DNA from: Oscillospiraceae bacterium
Lineage (GTDB): Bacteria > Bacillota > Clostridia > Oscillospirales > Oscillospiraceae
Direction: 5' to 3'
DNA: 39,378 bases
Assembly (NCBI GenBank): GCA_022800665.1
Contig: JAAWQS010000021.1
Location: 1-39,378, forward strand
Below are positions 1 to 5,766 of the stretch, piece after piece. Under the pieces are notes generated by a model. It was given only the letters and a program-made list of their open reading frames with translations. It had not been told where the DNA came from and ran no database searches. Positions within the stretch are counted from its first letter, which is position 1, and every line of letters starts with the position of its first letter. Made by a program: the position numbers and the translations under genes.

Positions 1-113
1 ATTTGAGAGTTGTCGTTTCTTTTGCTGCTGTTAATTCCTGGAAATCCTCCGCTCATCTTCCGCTTCTTCCCTTTCGTTTTTCTTTCGTCACTGCTGGGTT
101 TCTGTTTTGCATC

Positions 114-142
114 TTGACAAAACGTAGGCGGGTGCGTATAAT
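114..142 (+). promoter_or_regulatory. Consensus sigma-A promoter of antisense RNA
   Basis: TTGACA at 114-119 and TATAAT at 137-142 are separated by exactly 17 bp, a perfect sigma-A type promoter. It points rightward into DNA with no convincing plus-strand gene, towards the 3' end of the small toxin gene on the other strand. Transcription would start near 149. Confidence 0.85.
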
Positions 143-148
143 AAAAAC

Positions 149-237
149 AGAAGGAGCGCTGCGACAAGCGGTTAGTCCTTAGTTAAAGATCGAAATGACC
201 GTCACTTTTGGACTAAGGGGGCGGTCATTTCCTTTTG
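149..237 (+). ncRNA. Predicted antisense antitoxin RNA (type I system)
   Basis: A short RNA is inferred from the perfect promoter at 114-142 and the hairpin at 193-230, which is followed by a T-rich stretch. It would be about 85-90 nt and would overlap the 3' end of the toxin mRNA transcribed from the other strand, including the toxin stop codon. Antisense RNAs of this kind repress small membrane toxins by pairing with their mRNA. Its first 30 nt resemble the 5' region of the toxin mRNA (same sense, not complementary), so pairing would have to occur through the overlapping 3' ends. The ends are estimated from the promoter and hairpin only. Confidence 0.55.
193..230. terminator. Shared hairpin at the convergent 3' ends
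   Basis: A perfect 9-bp inverted repeat (AAATGACCG at 193-201, CGGTCATTT at 222-230) lies where the antisense RNA and the toxin mRNA converge. On the plus strand it is followed by a short T-rich stretch (CCTTTT). The right arm contains the toxin stop codon. It probably terminates the plus-strand RNA and may also end the toxin mRNA. Confidence 0.55.
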
Positions 238-323
238 CCTATGTGTCTGCCAATATGGTAGAACAACGTGGCAATGCCGGTAATCATGATAACAAGCTGG
301 AACAGCTCGCTATATGTAACCAT
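225..323 (-). CDS. Small membrane toxin, putative holin-like (type I TA)
   Basis: A 32-residue peptide beginning MVTYSELFQ, with one hydrophobic membrane span (about residues 8-25) and a basic tail ending GKRK. The MVTY(S/E)xLFQ opening followed by one transmembrane helix is typical of the putative holin-like toxin family of Firmicutes, relatives of TxpA/BsrG-type toxins that act on the membrane. The ATG at 323 is chosen because a GGGGGAG ribosome-binding site lies 6 nt upstream; another in-frame ATG at 329 is too close to that site. It has its own perfect promoter at 432-460 and faces an antisense promoter at 114-142. The family call rests on motif and layout; toxicity is inferred. Confidence 0.8.
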   Translation of the reverse strand: MVTYSELFQLVIMITGIATLFYHIGRHIGKRK

Positions 324-331
324 ATGCATCT

Positions 332-370
332 CCCCCTTTCCGGGGGAAAAGGCTCCCCCTGTAATGGGGG
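332..370 (-). promoter_or_regulatory. Toxin mRNA leader with hairpins hiding the RBS
   Basis: On the toxin mRNA the order is C5 (366-370), G5 (355-359), C5 (342-346), G5 (332-336). The last G run is the toxin ribosome-binding site. C5/G5 pairs can form two adjacent hairpins, the second (CCCCC-GGAAA-GGGGG) burying the binding site, or re-pair in other ways. Such self-sequestration is common in type I toxin mRNAs. The pairing is visible in the sequence; the regulatory effect is inferred. Confidence 0.5.
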
Positions 371-431
371 ACTAACCGCCTGCCTCTTGTGCAGCGCAAC
401 CTTCTGACCGTCCTGGTTGGACGGCTGTTAC

Positions 432-460
432 ATTATATAATACACACTGCATTTTGTCAA
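432..460 (-). promoter_or_regulatory. Consensus sigma-A promoter of toxin mRNA
   Basis: Read on the minus strand, TTGACA (455-460) and TATAAT (432-437) are separated by 17 bp, again perfect. The transcript would start near 425, open with a small CCGTCC/GGACGG hairpin, and run about 100 nt before the toxin ATG. Confidence 0.85.
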
Positions 461-529
461 ATTGTGCCGCCTGCTAGAACAGGCGGCTGTTTTACTGCGC
501 AGAGAAACAGCAGAGGGAGTGATGGGATA

Positions 530-1051
530 CTATTTCTGCCGTTCCAGCTCCTGGATGATGCAGGTACAACGCCAGATAACCCTGGCGATAGCGATGAGGA
601 GCATAGCGAACAAAGCGATAGCGCAGCGGATGAGGACGCCGTCGTTCAGGACGGCCCCAGGGATGACGCCCAGTGAGCAGCAGCACTCCAGCGCAAACAC
701 CCATAAAAACATTTTCCGGATACGGCGGTACATCTGGATTTGGGAATCCACATCCGTATAGATTTGAAAGGGACCGTCCGCGGCCCGTCTGCGGAGATAT
801 ACCCAACGGAACCACCGCTGCACCACTTCCACGCCGGTTTCCTCCATGAAGTCCATGTATTCCCCGGACCGCCAGGCGCGGACGCCCTCGCCCGGCAGCA
901 GATCGACCTGGTAGATAAACTCGCCTGGCTGGCAGGGAGTAAAGGTATAGAGCCCAGCGAAAAAGCCGGTCATAGCCCAGCCCTGGGCGCACAGGCCGTT
1001 GAGCCAATCCTGTTCCGCATCCTTGTCAAAGGTCAGTTTGAAACGAATCAT
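530..1051 (-). CDS. DUF2812 domain membrane protein
   Basis: A 173-residue protein. The first ~100 residues match the DUF2812 pattern (opens MIRFKLTFDKDAEQDWLN, followed by a W/F/Y-rich soluble region). Two hydrophobic segments at about 112-130 and 138-160 are probably membrane spans, followed by a short charged tail. DUF2812 proteins are commonly encoded beside PadR-type repressors in Firmicutes, which is the case here: its ATG overlaps the stop of the padR gene by 4 nt (ATGA), with GGAGG 7 nt upstream. The function of the family is unknown; a role in membrane stress or drug response is suggested only by its pairing with PadR. Confidence 0.8.
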   Translation of the reverse strand: MIRFKLTFDKDAEQDWLNGLCAQGWAMTGFFAGLYTFTPCQPGEFIYQVDLLPGEGVRAWRSGEYMDFMEETGVEVVQRWFRWVYLRRRAADGPFQIYTDVDSQIQMYRRIRKMFLWVFALECCCSLGVIPGAVLNDGVLIRCAIALFAMLLIAIARVIWRCTCIIQELERQK

Positions 1052-1371
1052 GCAAAATCCTCCATTTTCCTGCCGTTGTGCGCCAGTTCCCGGAGGCGGT
1101 CCATTTCAGCGGCAAATACCGCCCGGCCTGCGGGTGTGATGACGTACTCCTTTTTTTTACGGGAACCGGGCTGCGCGCTGTAGAGGACGATCCAGCCTTT
1201 GTCCAGGAGGGAGCTGATCGCCCCGTAGAGGGTACCCGGACCCAGATGCACCCGTCCGCCGGTCATCTCGTCCACCTCCTGGATGATGCCGTAGCCGTGG
1301 ACGGGTTTTCGGGATGCCAGCAGGATGTAAAATAACGCCTCTGTCAGCGGCTGATTCCGACTATCCACCAC
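1048..1371 (-). CDS. PadR family transcriptional regulator
   Basis: A 107-residue winged-helix regulator. It shows the PadR hallmarks: an N-terminal 'LTEALFYILLA' helix, 'HGYGIIQEV', then 'LGPGTLYGAISSLLDKGWI' and a 'KKKEYVITPAGRAVFAAE' wing. It is short, with only a brief C-terminal dimerisation helix, as in the small PadR subfamily. The start is taken as GTG at 1371 (GTG at 1368 is possible), preceded by AAGGTGG inside the end of the upstream small gene. It is the second gene of a three-gene operon and probably represses its own promoter through the palindromes at 1577-1627. The inducing signal is unknown. Confidence 0.88.
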   Translation of the reverse strand: MVDSRNQPLTEALFYILLASRKPVHGYGIIQEVDEMTGGRVHLGPGTLYGAISSLLDKGWIVLYSAQPGSRKKKEYVITPAGRAVFAAEMDRLRELAHNGRKMEDFA

Positions 1372-1552
1372 ATTTCCACCTTTTCAGTTTTCCGGCCCAT
1401 TCGTCCGGGATGAGGACGAGGAGCATGAAGCCCATGACAAGCCCCATCGCGAAACACCGCAGGAAGTCCGGCAGCGGGTGGACCTGGTTGATGAGGTAGA
1501 CAATGCCGCAAATGCCGCCGCAAAGCGCGAGTATCCGTTTCTTTTTGTTCAC
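1361..1552 (-). CDS. Small two-span membrane protein
   Basis: A 63-residue protein starting at GTG 1552, chosen because GGAGG lies 8 nt upstream and because further upstream sequence in this frame runs through the promoter and operators. It has two hydrophobic segments (about residues 6-21 and 29-49) and basic ends. It is the first gene of the padR/DUF2812 operon and overlaps the padR start by about 10 nt. I do not recognise the family; small membrane proteins next to PadR genes are common and uncharacterised. Confidence 0.65.
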   Translation of the reverse strand: MNKKKRILALCGGICGIVYLINQVHPLPDFLRCFAMGLVMGFMLLVLIPDEWAGKLKRWKCGG

Positions 1553-1576
1553 AGAGAACGCCTCCAATCTGTTGCT

Positions 1577-1633
1577 GGACGATATATCGTCCGGCGATGC
1601 GTTTAATATATCATGCGGCGATATATTTGTCAA
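1577..1633 (-). promoter_or_regulatory. Promoter and palindromic operators of padR operon
   Basis: On the minus strand TTGACA (1628-1633), 17 bp, TATATT (1605-1610) form a strong promoter. A perfect inverted repeat AATATATC/GATATATT (1605-1612 and 1620-1627) covers the spacer and the -10 box. A second perfect 16-bp palindrome, GGACGATATATCGTCC (1577-1592), lies just downstream of the start site. Both contain the GATATAT core, so they are probably sites for the PadR product. Confidence 0.75.
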
Positions 1634-1673
1634 GAGGGGACGACGGCTGTATGAAAAAGAAACTGACCAGGAC

Positions 1674-1702
1674 TTGCAAGCTATGGGCAAATCGTATATA
1701 AT
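1674..1702 (+). promoter_or_regulatory. Promoter of relE/higA pair
   Basis: TTGCAA (1674-1679), 17 bp, TATAAT (1697-1702), 22 bp before the toxin ATG, which has GAGGGG as its ribosome-binding site. Confidence 0.75.
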
Positions 1703-1723
1703 AGCCACGAGAGGGGTAGCGCT

Positions 1724-2053
1724 ATGCAGAGAACATTTATACGTCTTGCTTCATTCTTGAAATCATGGCAGGCTCTTGGTCTTGGAGAGGATGCGTATGC
1801 TACCCTAGAAGATATGCTTCTTCTGAATCCACAGGTCGGGGCTGTCATTGAAGGTTCTGGAGGAATCAGAAAAGTTCGGTTTGCTCTCCCTGGAAAGGGG
1901 AAGAGTGGAAGCGTCCGGGTGATCTATGTGGATATTGTTGTAGATGAGACTATCTATATGCTGTACGCTTACCCGAAGTCTGTTAAAGAAAACTTGAGTA
2001 AAGCTGAGATTGCAAATTTTAAGAAAATTGTTGATTTCTTAAAGAAGAGTTGA
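1724..2053 (+). CDS. RelE/HigB-type toxin (type II TA)
   Basis: A 109-residue protein resembling the RelE-like/HigB phage-derived Gp49 group: an amphipathic N-terminal helix with 'FLKSW', a central 'GGIRKVRFALPGKGKSGSVRVIY' strand region, 'YMLYAYPKS' and a C-terminal 'LSKAEIANFKKIVDFLK' helix. Proteins with this 'IRK.R......GK.GG.RV.Y' pattern are ribosome-dependent or free mRNA interferases. It is directly followed by an XRE-type antitoxin gene 11 nt downstream, the toxin-first order typical of HigBA. This region is AT-richer than its flanks, suggesting transfer. Confidence 0.85.
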   Translation: MQRTFIRLASFLKSWQALGLGEDAYATLEDMLLLNPQVGAVIEGSGGIRKVRFALPGKGKSGSVRVIYVDIVVDETIYMLYAYPKSVKENLSKAEIANFKKIVDFLKKS

Positions 2054-2064
2054 GGAGGATCGCT

Positions 2065-2379
2065 ATGGAGGATTTCAACGTATACGAAGGCATTATGGAC
2101 GGACTGCGGGAGGCTGTAGCCTACAAGCAGGGTGATCACTCCAACTGCAAAGTTTCTATCAGGGAAATTTCTGTTCCTGCGTATAAGGCAGCTGATGTCA
2201 TCCGTACCCGTCATGCCCTCAATCTAACCCAAAATGCGCTGGCCTGTGCAATGGGCGTATCGCCCAAAACTGTGGAGGAGTGGGAGGCTGGAGAAGTTGA
2301 GCCGTCCGACTTGGCCAGCCGCTTTTTGTATCTGCTGGATGGAGACCATTCTTTGGTCCAACGGTTGATGGTAATCTAA
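2065..2379 (+). CDS. HigA-like XRE antitoxin
   Basis: A 104-residue DNA-binding antitoxin. The N-terminal half (about 1-50) would contact the toxin; the C-terminal half carries a helix-turn-helix with 'RTRHALNLTQNALACAMGVS' followed by 'KTVEEWEAGEVEPS', the standard XRE pattern. ATG 2065 is chosen over TTG 2050 because GAGGAGG lies 6 nt before it. It would neutralise the product of the preceding gene and repress the shared promoter at 1674-1702. Confidence 0.88.
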   Translation: MEDFNVYEGIMDGLREAVAYKQGDHSNCKVSIREISVPAYKAADVIRTRHALNLTQNALACAMGVSPKTVEEWEAGEVEPSDLASRFLYLLDGDHSLVQRLMVI

Positions 2380-2392
2380 AAGAGGTTGTAAT

Positions 2393-2485
2393 ATGACCAG
2401 AGTATTTACAATTAAGGACGGACAAAAACCGACAGAACAGCAGTTGGAAGAGGCCAGGGCAGCGGCAAAGCGAGAGATACAGTAG
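2393..2485 (+). CDS. Small protein of 30 residues, possible remnant
   Basis: A short reading frame 13 nt after the antitoxin, opening MTRVFTIKDGQKPTEQQLEE and ending after 30 residues. The 'GQKPTEQQLEEARAA' stretch resembles the N-terminus of small TA-associated proteins in gut Firmicutes that normally continue with an acidic 'DEDCPEL' segment; that continuation is absent, so this may be a truncated remnant. No strong ribosome-binding site is seen (AAAGAGG about 8 nt upstream is the best). Confidence 0.4.
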   Translation: MTRVFTIKDGQKPTEQQLEEARAAAKREIQ

Positions 2486-2506
2486 AAGGGGGGAGGGGTC
2501 CGAGAC

Positions 2507-3034
2507 ATGAAAAAAGCGATGAAAAAGCCGGTGATTTTCATTGCGGTATTGGCTGTGATTCTGGCGGGAATATTGTACCATTCCAGCGCAGTGAAAGGGG
2601 AGGCATTTCTCCATAAACAGGATTTTACGGGATACAAAATGTACATACATAATGTCTTCTGTAACAACCCGGACGGACTGAAAGAGGTGACAGAGATGGA
2701 TATATGGGACGAAATTGTCACGCTATGCTTATCAGCGGAACCGTTCAGACCATCCACGTCAGCAGACCATATGCCGGTCACAAGCGCAAATCCATATTTT
2801 ATCCTGGAAGATGCCTCATGCAAGTATACCTTCTCGCATTTTGACACGCAGCGGCAGTTGGAAGTTGGATTTATTCACCGTGACAAACCGCTCATCTGCA
2901 TCAGGAAGGAGACCGGCAATCCATCCGGCGGCTACGATACCGAATGGTCCTGGCTGTGCATCCTGCCGCCGTCCGATTATGCGTCGCTGTACAATTTGCT
3001 GCAACCATATGTGGACGGCGAGATGGTGGGCTGA
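2507..3034 (+). CDS. Membrane-anchored or secreted protein, unknown
   Basis: A 175-residue protein with a basic start (MKKAMKKP), a hydrophobic segment at about 8-27 that is a signal peptide or membrane anchor, and an extracytoplasmic domain of about 145 residues rich in aromatics. No lipobox cysteine follows the hydrophobic stretch. The G-rich ribosome-binding site (GGGGGGAGGGG) lies 8 nt before the ATG. I do not recognise the domain. It ends before a long bidirectional hairpin at 3124-3173. Confidence 0.7.
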   Translation: MKKAMKKPVIFIAVLAVILAGILYHSSAVKGEAFLHKQDFTGYKMYIHNVFCNNPDGLKEVTEMDIWDEIVTLCLSAEPFRPSTSADHMPVTSANPYFILEDASCKYTFSHFDTQRQLEVGFIHRDKPLICIRKETGNPSGGYDTEWSWLCILPPSDYASLYNLLQPYVDGEMVG

Positions 3035-3123
3035 GAATTCCTGCTTTGGTGTGAGCGGCGATGTGGATGTCGAACAGGACAGGAAATCAGTTGGATAAGG
3101 TAACAACTTCATACAAACGTGGT

Positions 3124-3173
3124 AAACAAGATGCAGAGGCTTGCCGGTAATGGCAAATCTCTGCATCTTGTTT
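3124..3173. terminator. Bidirectional terminator hairpin
   Basis: A perfect 15-bp inverted repeat (3124-3138 with 3159-3173) encloses a second small stem (TTGCC/GGCAA). It sits between the convergent secreted-protein gene and the M56 gene. The arms begin and end with A3/T3 runs, so it can serve both directions. It touches the M56 stop codon. Confidence 0.75.
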
Positions 3174-4996
3174 CATCCGACGGAATTCAATTCTGTAATA
3201 CCCAGCAGCTGGTAGAGGACCTCGTCGCTGAAGGTCAACGCCTCCGGCCAATCCTGGTGACTGGCCACCGCACCGCGGAACCAGAAGAGGATGTGGTCCC
3301 GCTCCGCGCCTGTGAGGTAGGGGCTTTTCAGGACGGAAGCGAACTGACTGGGATTCTGGTGGTAGAGCTCCCAGATCATATCCTGGTACGCAGTTGCATA
3401 AGCGCCGTCGATTGCGCTGTCCGTACGGCTGGACATGAGGTCGTGATACTGCCCCCACTCCAGTGCGCCGGAGGCCGCAAAGGACCAGAGAGCCGACAGC
3501 GCGCCGGACATCTCGTTTTCGTCGTATACCGTCCTGTAGTTATCCCAGGACAGGTAGGGGAGGTAGGCAGCCGCCATAGGCATATTGTCCCCATAGAAGG
3601 AGCGGACCAGACGGGAGAAGAGGTCCGCGCTGGCATAGAGCTGAAAGCTGTCCGCCGCGGCGTCCCGCAGGACCTGGGCGCGCTGGCTGAATGCGGCTGT
3701 CCGGTTCCAGTCCAGCAGGTAGACATAGGGACTGCCGTTGGTGTCGAACCTTCCCAGGGTCCACTGTTCCGCCTCGTAGGCCGACGCCCACGCCTCCGCC
3801 TGGGGGTATACGCGCAGCAGCAGACTGTCCTCCGGGGCTTCCCGGTACGCGGCGGCGTCGTAGAAGTAGACGCCGTCCTCGTCCTCGGCCAGCAGGAGGC
3901 TGTCCAGCATATCCTCCGGCAGGGTGAGGGAGAAGAGGCCGCTGAAATGGGTATAGTCGGGGCTTGCCGGCTGGGCGAGGTACCGGGCAAGGGGTTGGGA
4001 CGCTTCTTCTTCCTCCGGCGGCGGTTCCGGCGGATTTTCCGTCAAGGCCGCCGCCTGTGCGCCGAAGGTCACGGCCACTGCGCTGCACATCACCAGCAAA
4101 GTCAGGATTGCAGTGGCCTTCAGCATCCGGGGCCGCTGGACAATCAGGGCAATCCGTTCCTTCATGTTCCGCTTACCGGCGGTCATGGAGGTGGAGGCCC
4201 GCAGCAGGGAGGTCCGGCTGGGTACGATCATCTGCACCAGCGCGTTGCCGTACTCCAGCCGCTGCCCCTCGCCCAGCACCCAGATTGCGCCGTCGTCGCA
4301 GGCCAGCTCACAGTCCCTGCGGCTCAGGGACGCGGCCAGCCAAACCAACGGATTATACCAGTGGACCGCCAGACACACCCCCCGCAGGATGGACCACAGG
4401 TGGTCGCCGTGGCGGAAATGGGTGCGCTCGTGGGTGAGGACGTAGGACAGATGGGCTGGGTCCAAAGCGCGGCTGTTGAGATAGATGGCCGGGCAGTAGA
4501 GGCCGAACAGGCAGGGGGAGGGCAGGTCCTCCACCAGATAGACCGGCAGTCTGCCCGTTTCGCTTCCAGGGGGCAGGGGGATGGGCTGGCGTCTGGACCG
4601 GAGCCGGAGATAGAAGATGAGGTTGGAAAGGGCCATAGCGCAGCCGGTGACAAGGATTCCCACTTTCCAGACGAAATCCAGCCAATCCCCCGCCGGACGG
4701 ACCTGGGCAGTGTTTTGAGGGGGTGCGGATTCCGGCTGGTCCGGCAGGGGGAGGGCAGGGGCAAGGTTGTCCGGCAGCGGCGCAGGGACCCGCTCCTGCA
4801 TCACGGCGGTGAGGCCGCTGGCCGCGCCGGTCACGCTCACGGGCACGGTAAAGAGCGTACCGGGCAGCAGCAGCCGCAGCGCAGCCAGCAGCCACAGGCC
4901 ATATTGCAGGCGGGGTGAAATTTTCCCCTGGAGGAGGCGGCGCAGCAGGGCGGTCACGGCAATCAGCACAGAGGAGGTCAGGATAATATCCCTCAC
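3173..4996 (-). CDS. BlaR1-family M56 zinc metallopeptidase sensor
   Basis: A 607-residue membrane peptidase. Hydrophobic spans lie near residues 3-17, 34-55 and 108-130. The zinc motif HERTH is at 189-193 and the downstream ligand lies in 'RRDCELACDD' (E230), as in BlaR1/MecR1 proteases that cleave their partner repressor. Another span at about 293-315 leads into an extracellular region of about 290 residues that begins with a Pro/Glu-rich linker and shows no penicillin-binding SxxK/SxN/KTG pattern that I can find, so the ligand is probably not a beta-lactam. The ATG overlaps the stop of the BlaI-type repressor gene by 4 nt. The pair forms a ligand-triggered repressor-cleavage switch (known for the family; the signal here is unknown). 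Confidence 0.88.
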   Translation of the reverse strand: MRDIILTSSVLIAVTALLRRLLQGKISPRLQYGLWLLAALRLLLPGTLFTVPVSVTGAASGLTAVMQERVPAPLPDNLAPALPLPDQPESAPPQNTAQVRPAGDWLDFVWKVGILVTGCAMALSNLIFYLRLRSRRQPIPLPPGSETGRLPVYLVEDLPSPCLFGLYCPAIYLNSRALDPAHLSYVLTHERTHFRHGDHLWSILRGVCLAVHWYNPLVWLAASLSRRDCELACDDGAIWVLGEGQRLEYGNALVQMIVPSRTSLLRASTSMTAGKRNMKERIALIVQRPRMLKATAILTLLVMCSAVAVTFGAQAAALTENPPEPPPEEEEASQPLARYLAQPASPDYTHFSGLFSLTLPEDMLDSLLLAEDEDGVYFYDAAAYREAPEDSLLLRVYPQAEAWASAYEAEQWTLGRFDTNGSPYVYLLDWNRTAAFSQRAQVLRDAAADSFQLYASADLFSRLVRSFYGDNMPMAAAYLPYLSWDNYRTVYDENEMSGALSALWSFAASGALEWGQYHDLMSSRTDSAIDGAYATAYQDMIWELYHQNPSQFASVLKSPYLTGAERDHILFWFRGAVASHQDWPEALTFSDEVLYQLLGITELNSVG

Positions 4997-5379
4997 ACCT
5001 GTCCCTCCTTCGCCTTTTCCAGAATTGCGCTCAGCTCGTCGATATCCTCGCGTGTAAGGCCCCGCGTATCGGCCAGCGTGTTCACCAGCATCCCCAGATT
5101 TCCCCGGTAGACCCGGCGCAGCAGGGATTCCGTTTCCCGCAGGGCGGCCTGTTCGCGGGCGATGGTGGGGGCATAGAGGCGGGCTTTCCGGCCCTCGGTG
5201 TAGGCGACTGCGCCTTTGGCTTCCAGGCGGCCCACCATGGTGACGATGGTGGACTTACTCCAGCCGGTGGCGGGGGAGACGGTGTGGACCATCTCCATCA
5301 GGGTCCTGGGACTCTGCTCCCAAAGGCACTCCATGATCTGCCACTCTCCGGCGGAAAGAGAAATATGGGTTTGAGACAT
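4993..5379 (-). CDS. BlaI/MecI/CopY family repressor
   Basis: A 128-residue winged-helix repressor with 'LSAGEWQIMECLWEQSPRTL', 'GWSKSTIVTMVGRLEAKGAV' and 'RKARLYAPTI', the recognised BlaI fold, followed by a helical dimerisation tail. Such repressors are inactivated when the partner M56 protease cuts the junction between DNA-binding and dimer domains. It is the first gene of the two-gene operon, with AAAGGAG upstream of the ATG and a strong promoter at 5458-5486. No beta-lactamase gene is next to it, so its regulon is either self-limited or elsewhere. Confidence 0.9.
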   Translation of the reverse strand: MSQTHISLSAGEWQIMECLWEQSPRTLMEMVHTVSPATGWSKSTIVTMVGRLEAKGAVAYTEGRKARLYAPTIAREQAALRETESLLRRVYRGNLGMLVNTLADTRGLTREDIDELSAILEKAKEGQV

Positions 5380-5457
5380 TGCAGGCTCCTTTCTGGCCCC
5401 GGCGGCTCCTGCCGCGGGGCGGCGGCGGTTTTTATTTGTAATGTATCGGATGACCGT

Positions 5458-5486
5458 ATTGTAGCATATGGATTTACAGCTGTCAA
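5458..5486 (-). promoter_or_regulatory. Promoter of blaI-M56 operon
   Basis: On the minus strand TTGACA (5481-5486), 17 bp, TACAAT (5458-5463). TGTA/TACA half-sites of the kind BlaI-family repressors bind occur at 5461-5480 and 5437-5445, overlapping and just downstream of the promoter. Operator assignment is tentative. Confidence 0.7.
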
Positions 5487-5540
5487 CGCGGAAAATCCGC
5501 CTTGTCCATGAATAATGCAGCGGTTAATATGAGGATTTCT

Positions 5541-5644
5541 CATGGAAAAGAATCCTGTTTTCCATGCCTCTGGCGGGCAGCCTCTAAGGTTTGAAACAAA
5601 TTATGGGCGATTTTGTGTGAAATGGCAATAAAAGTTCCATGGAA
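5541..5644. promoter_or_regulatory. Related palindromes upstream of liv operon
   Basis: An inverted repeat CATGGAAAA/TTTTCCATG (5541-5549 and 5558-5566) and a perfect palindrome TTCCATGGAA (5635-5644) share the CCATGG(A/T) theme. The second ends 30 bp before the livJ -35 box. They may be binding sites for a regulator of the importer. The rest of the 387-bp gap between blaI and livJ holds the two divergent promoters and nothing else I recognise. Confidence 0.35.
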
Positions 5645-5674
5645 GCAATGAACAATTTGTGTATAGAATGACGG

Positions 5675-5703
5675 TTGACTTTTAAGGGATTAGGTTTTAT
5701 CAT
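5675..5703 (+). promoter_or_regulatory. Promoter of liv operon
   Basis: TTGACT (5675-5680), 17 bp, TATCAT (5698-5703). The leader of about 55 nt contains a GC-rich GCCGCC/GGCGGC inverted pair and ends with AAGGAG before the livJ ATG. Confidence 0.7.
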
Positions 5704-5766
5704 ATACCTGCCGCCTGGGGCAGCAGTTCCGGCGGCGGCAATCAGAATAGTTAAGGAGTATCAGAC

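Noticed and set aside
1-111. Open frame on the minus strand at the left edge, basic and Ser-rich
   Set aside because: Too short before the edge, no clear ribosome-binding site and no recognised family. I see no other signal in 1-113.
3119-4918. A 599-codon open frame on the plus strand, opposite the M56 gene
   Set aside because: It is a GC-rich shadow of the M56 coding strand: no ribosome-binding site, no known domain, and its product is low-complexity. The minus strand shows clear M56 motifs.
4993-5379. Beta-lactam resistance operon
   Set aside because: The repressor/protease pair is of that superfamily, but no beta-lactamase or PBP2a gene is present and the sensor lacks penicillin-binding motifs.
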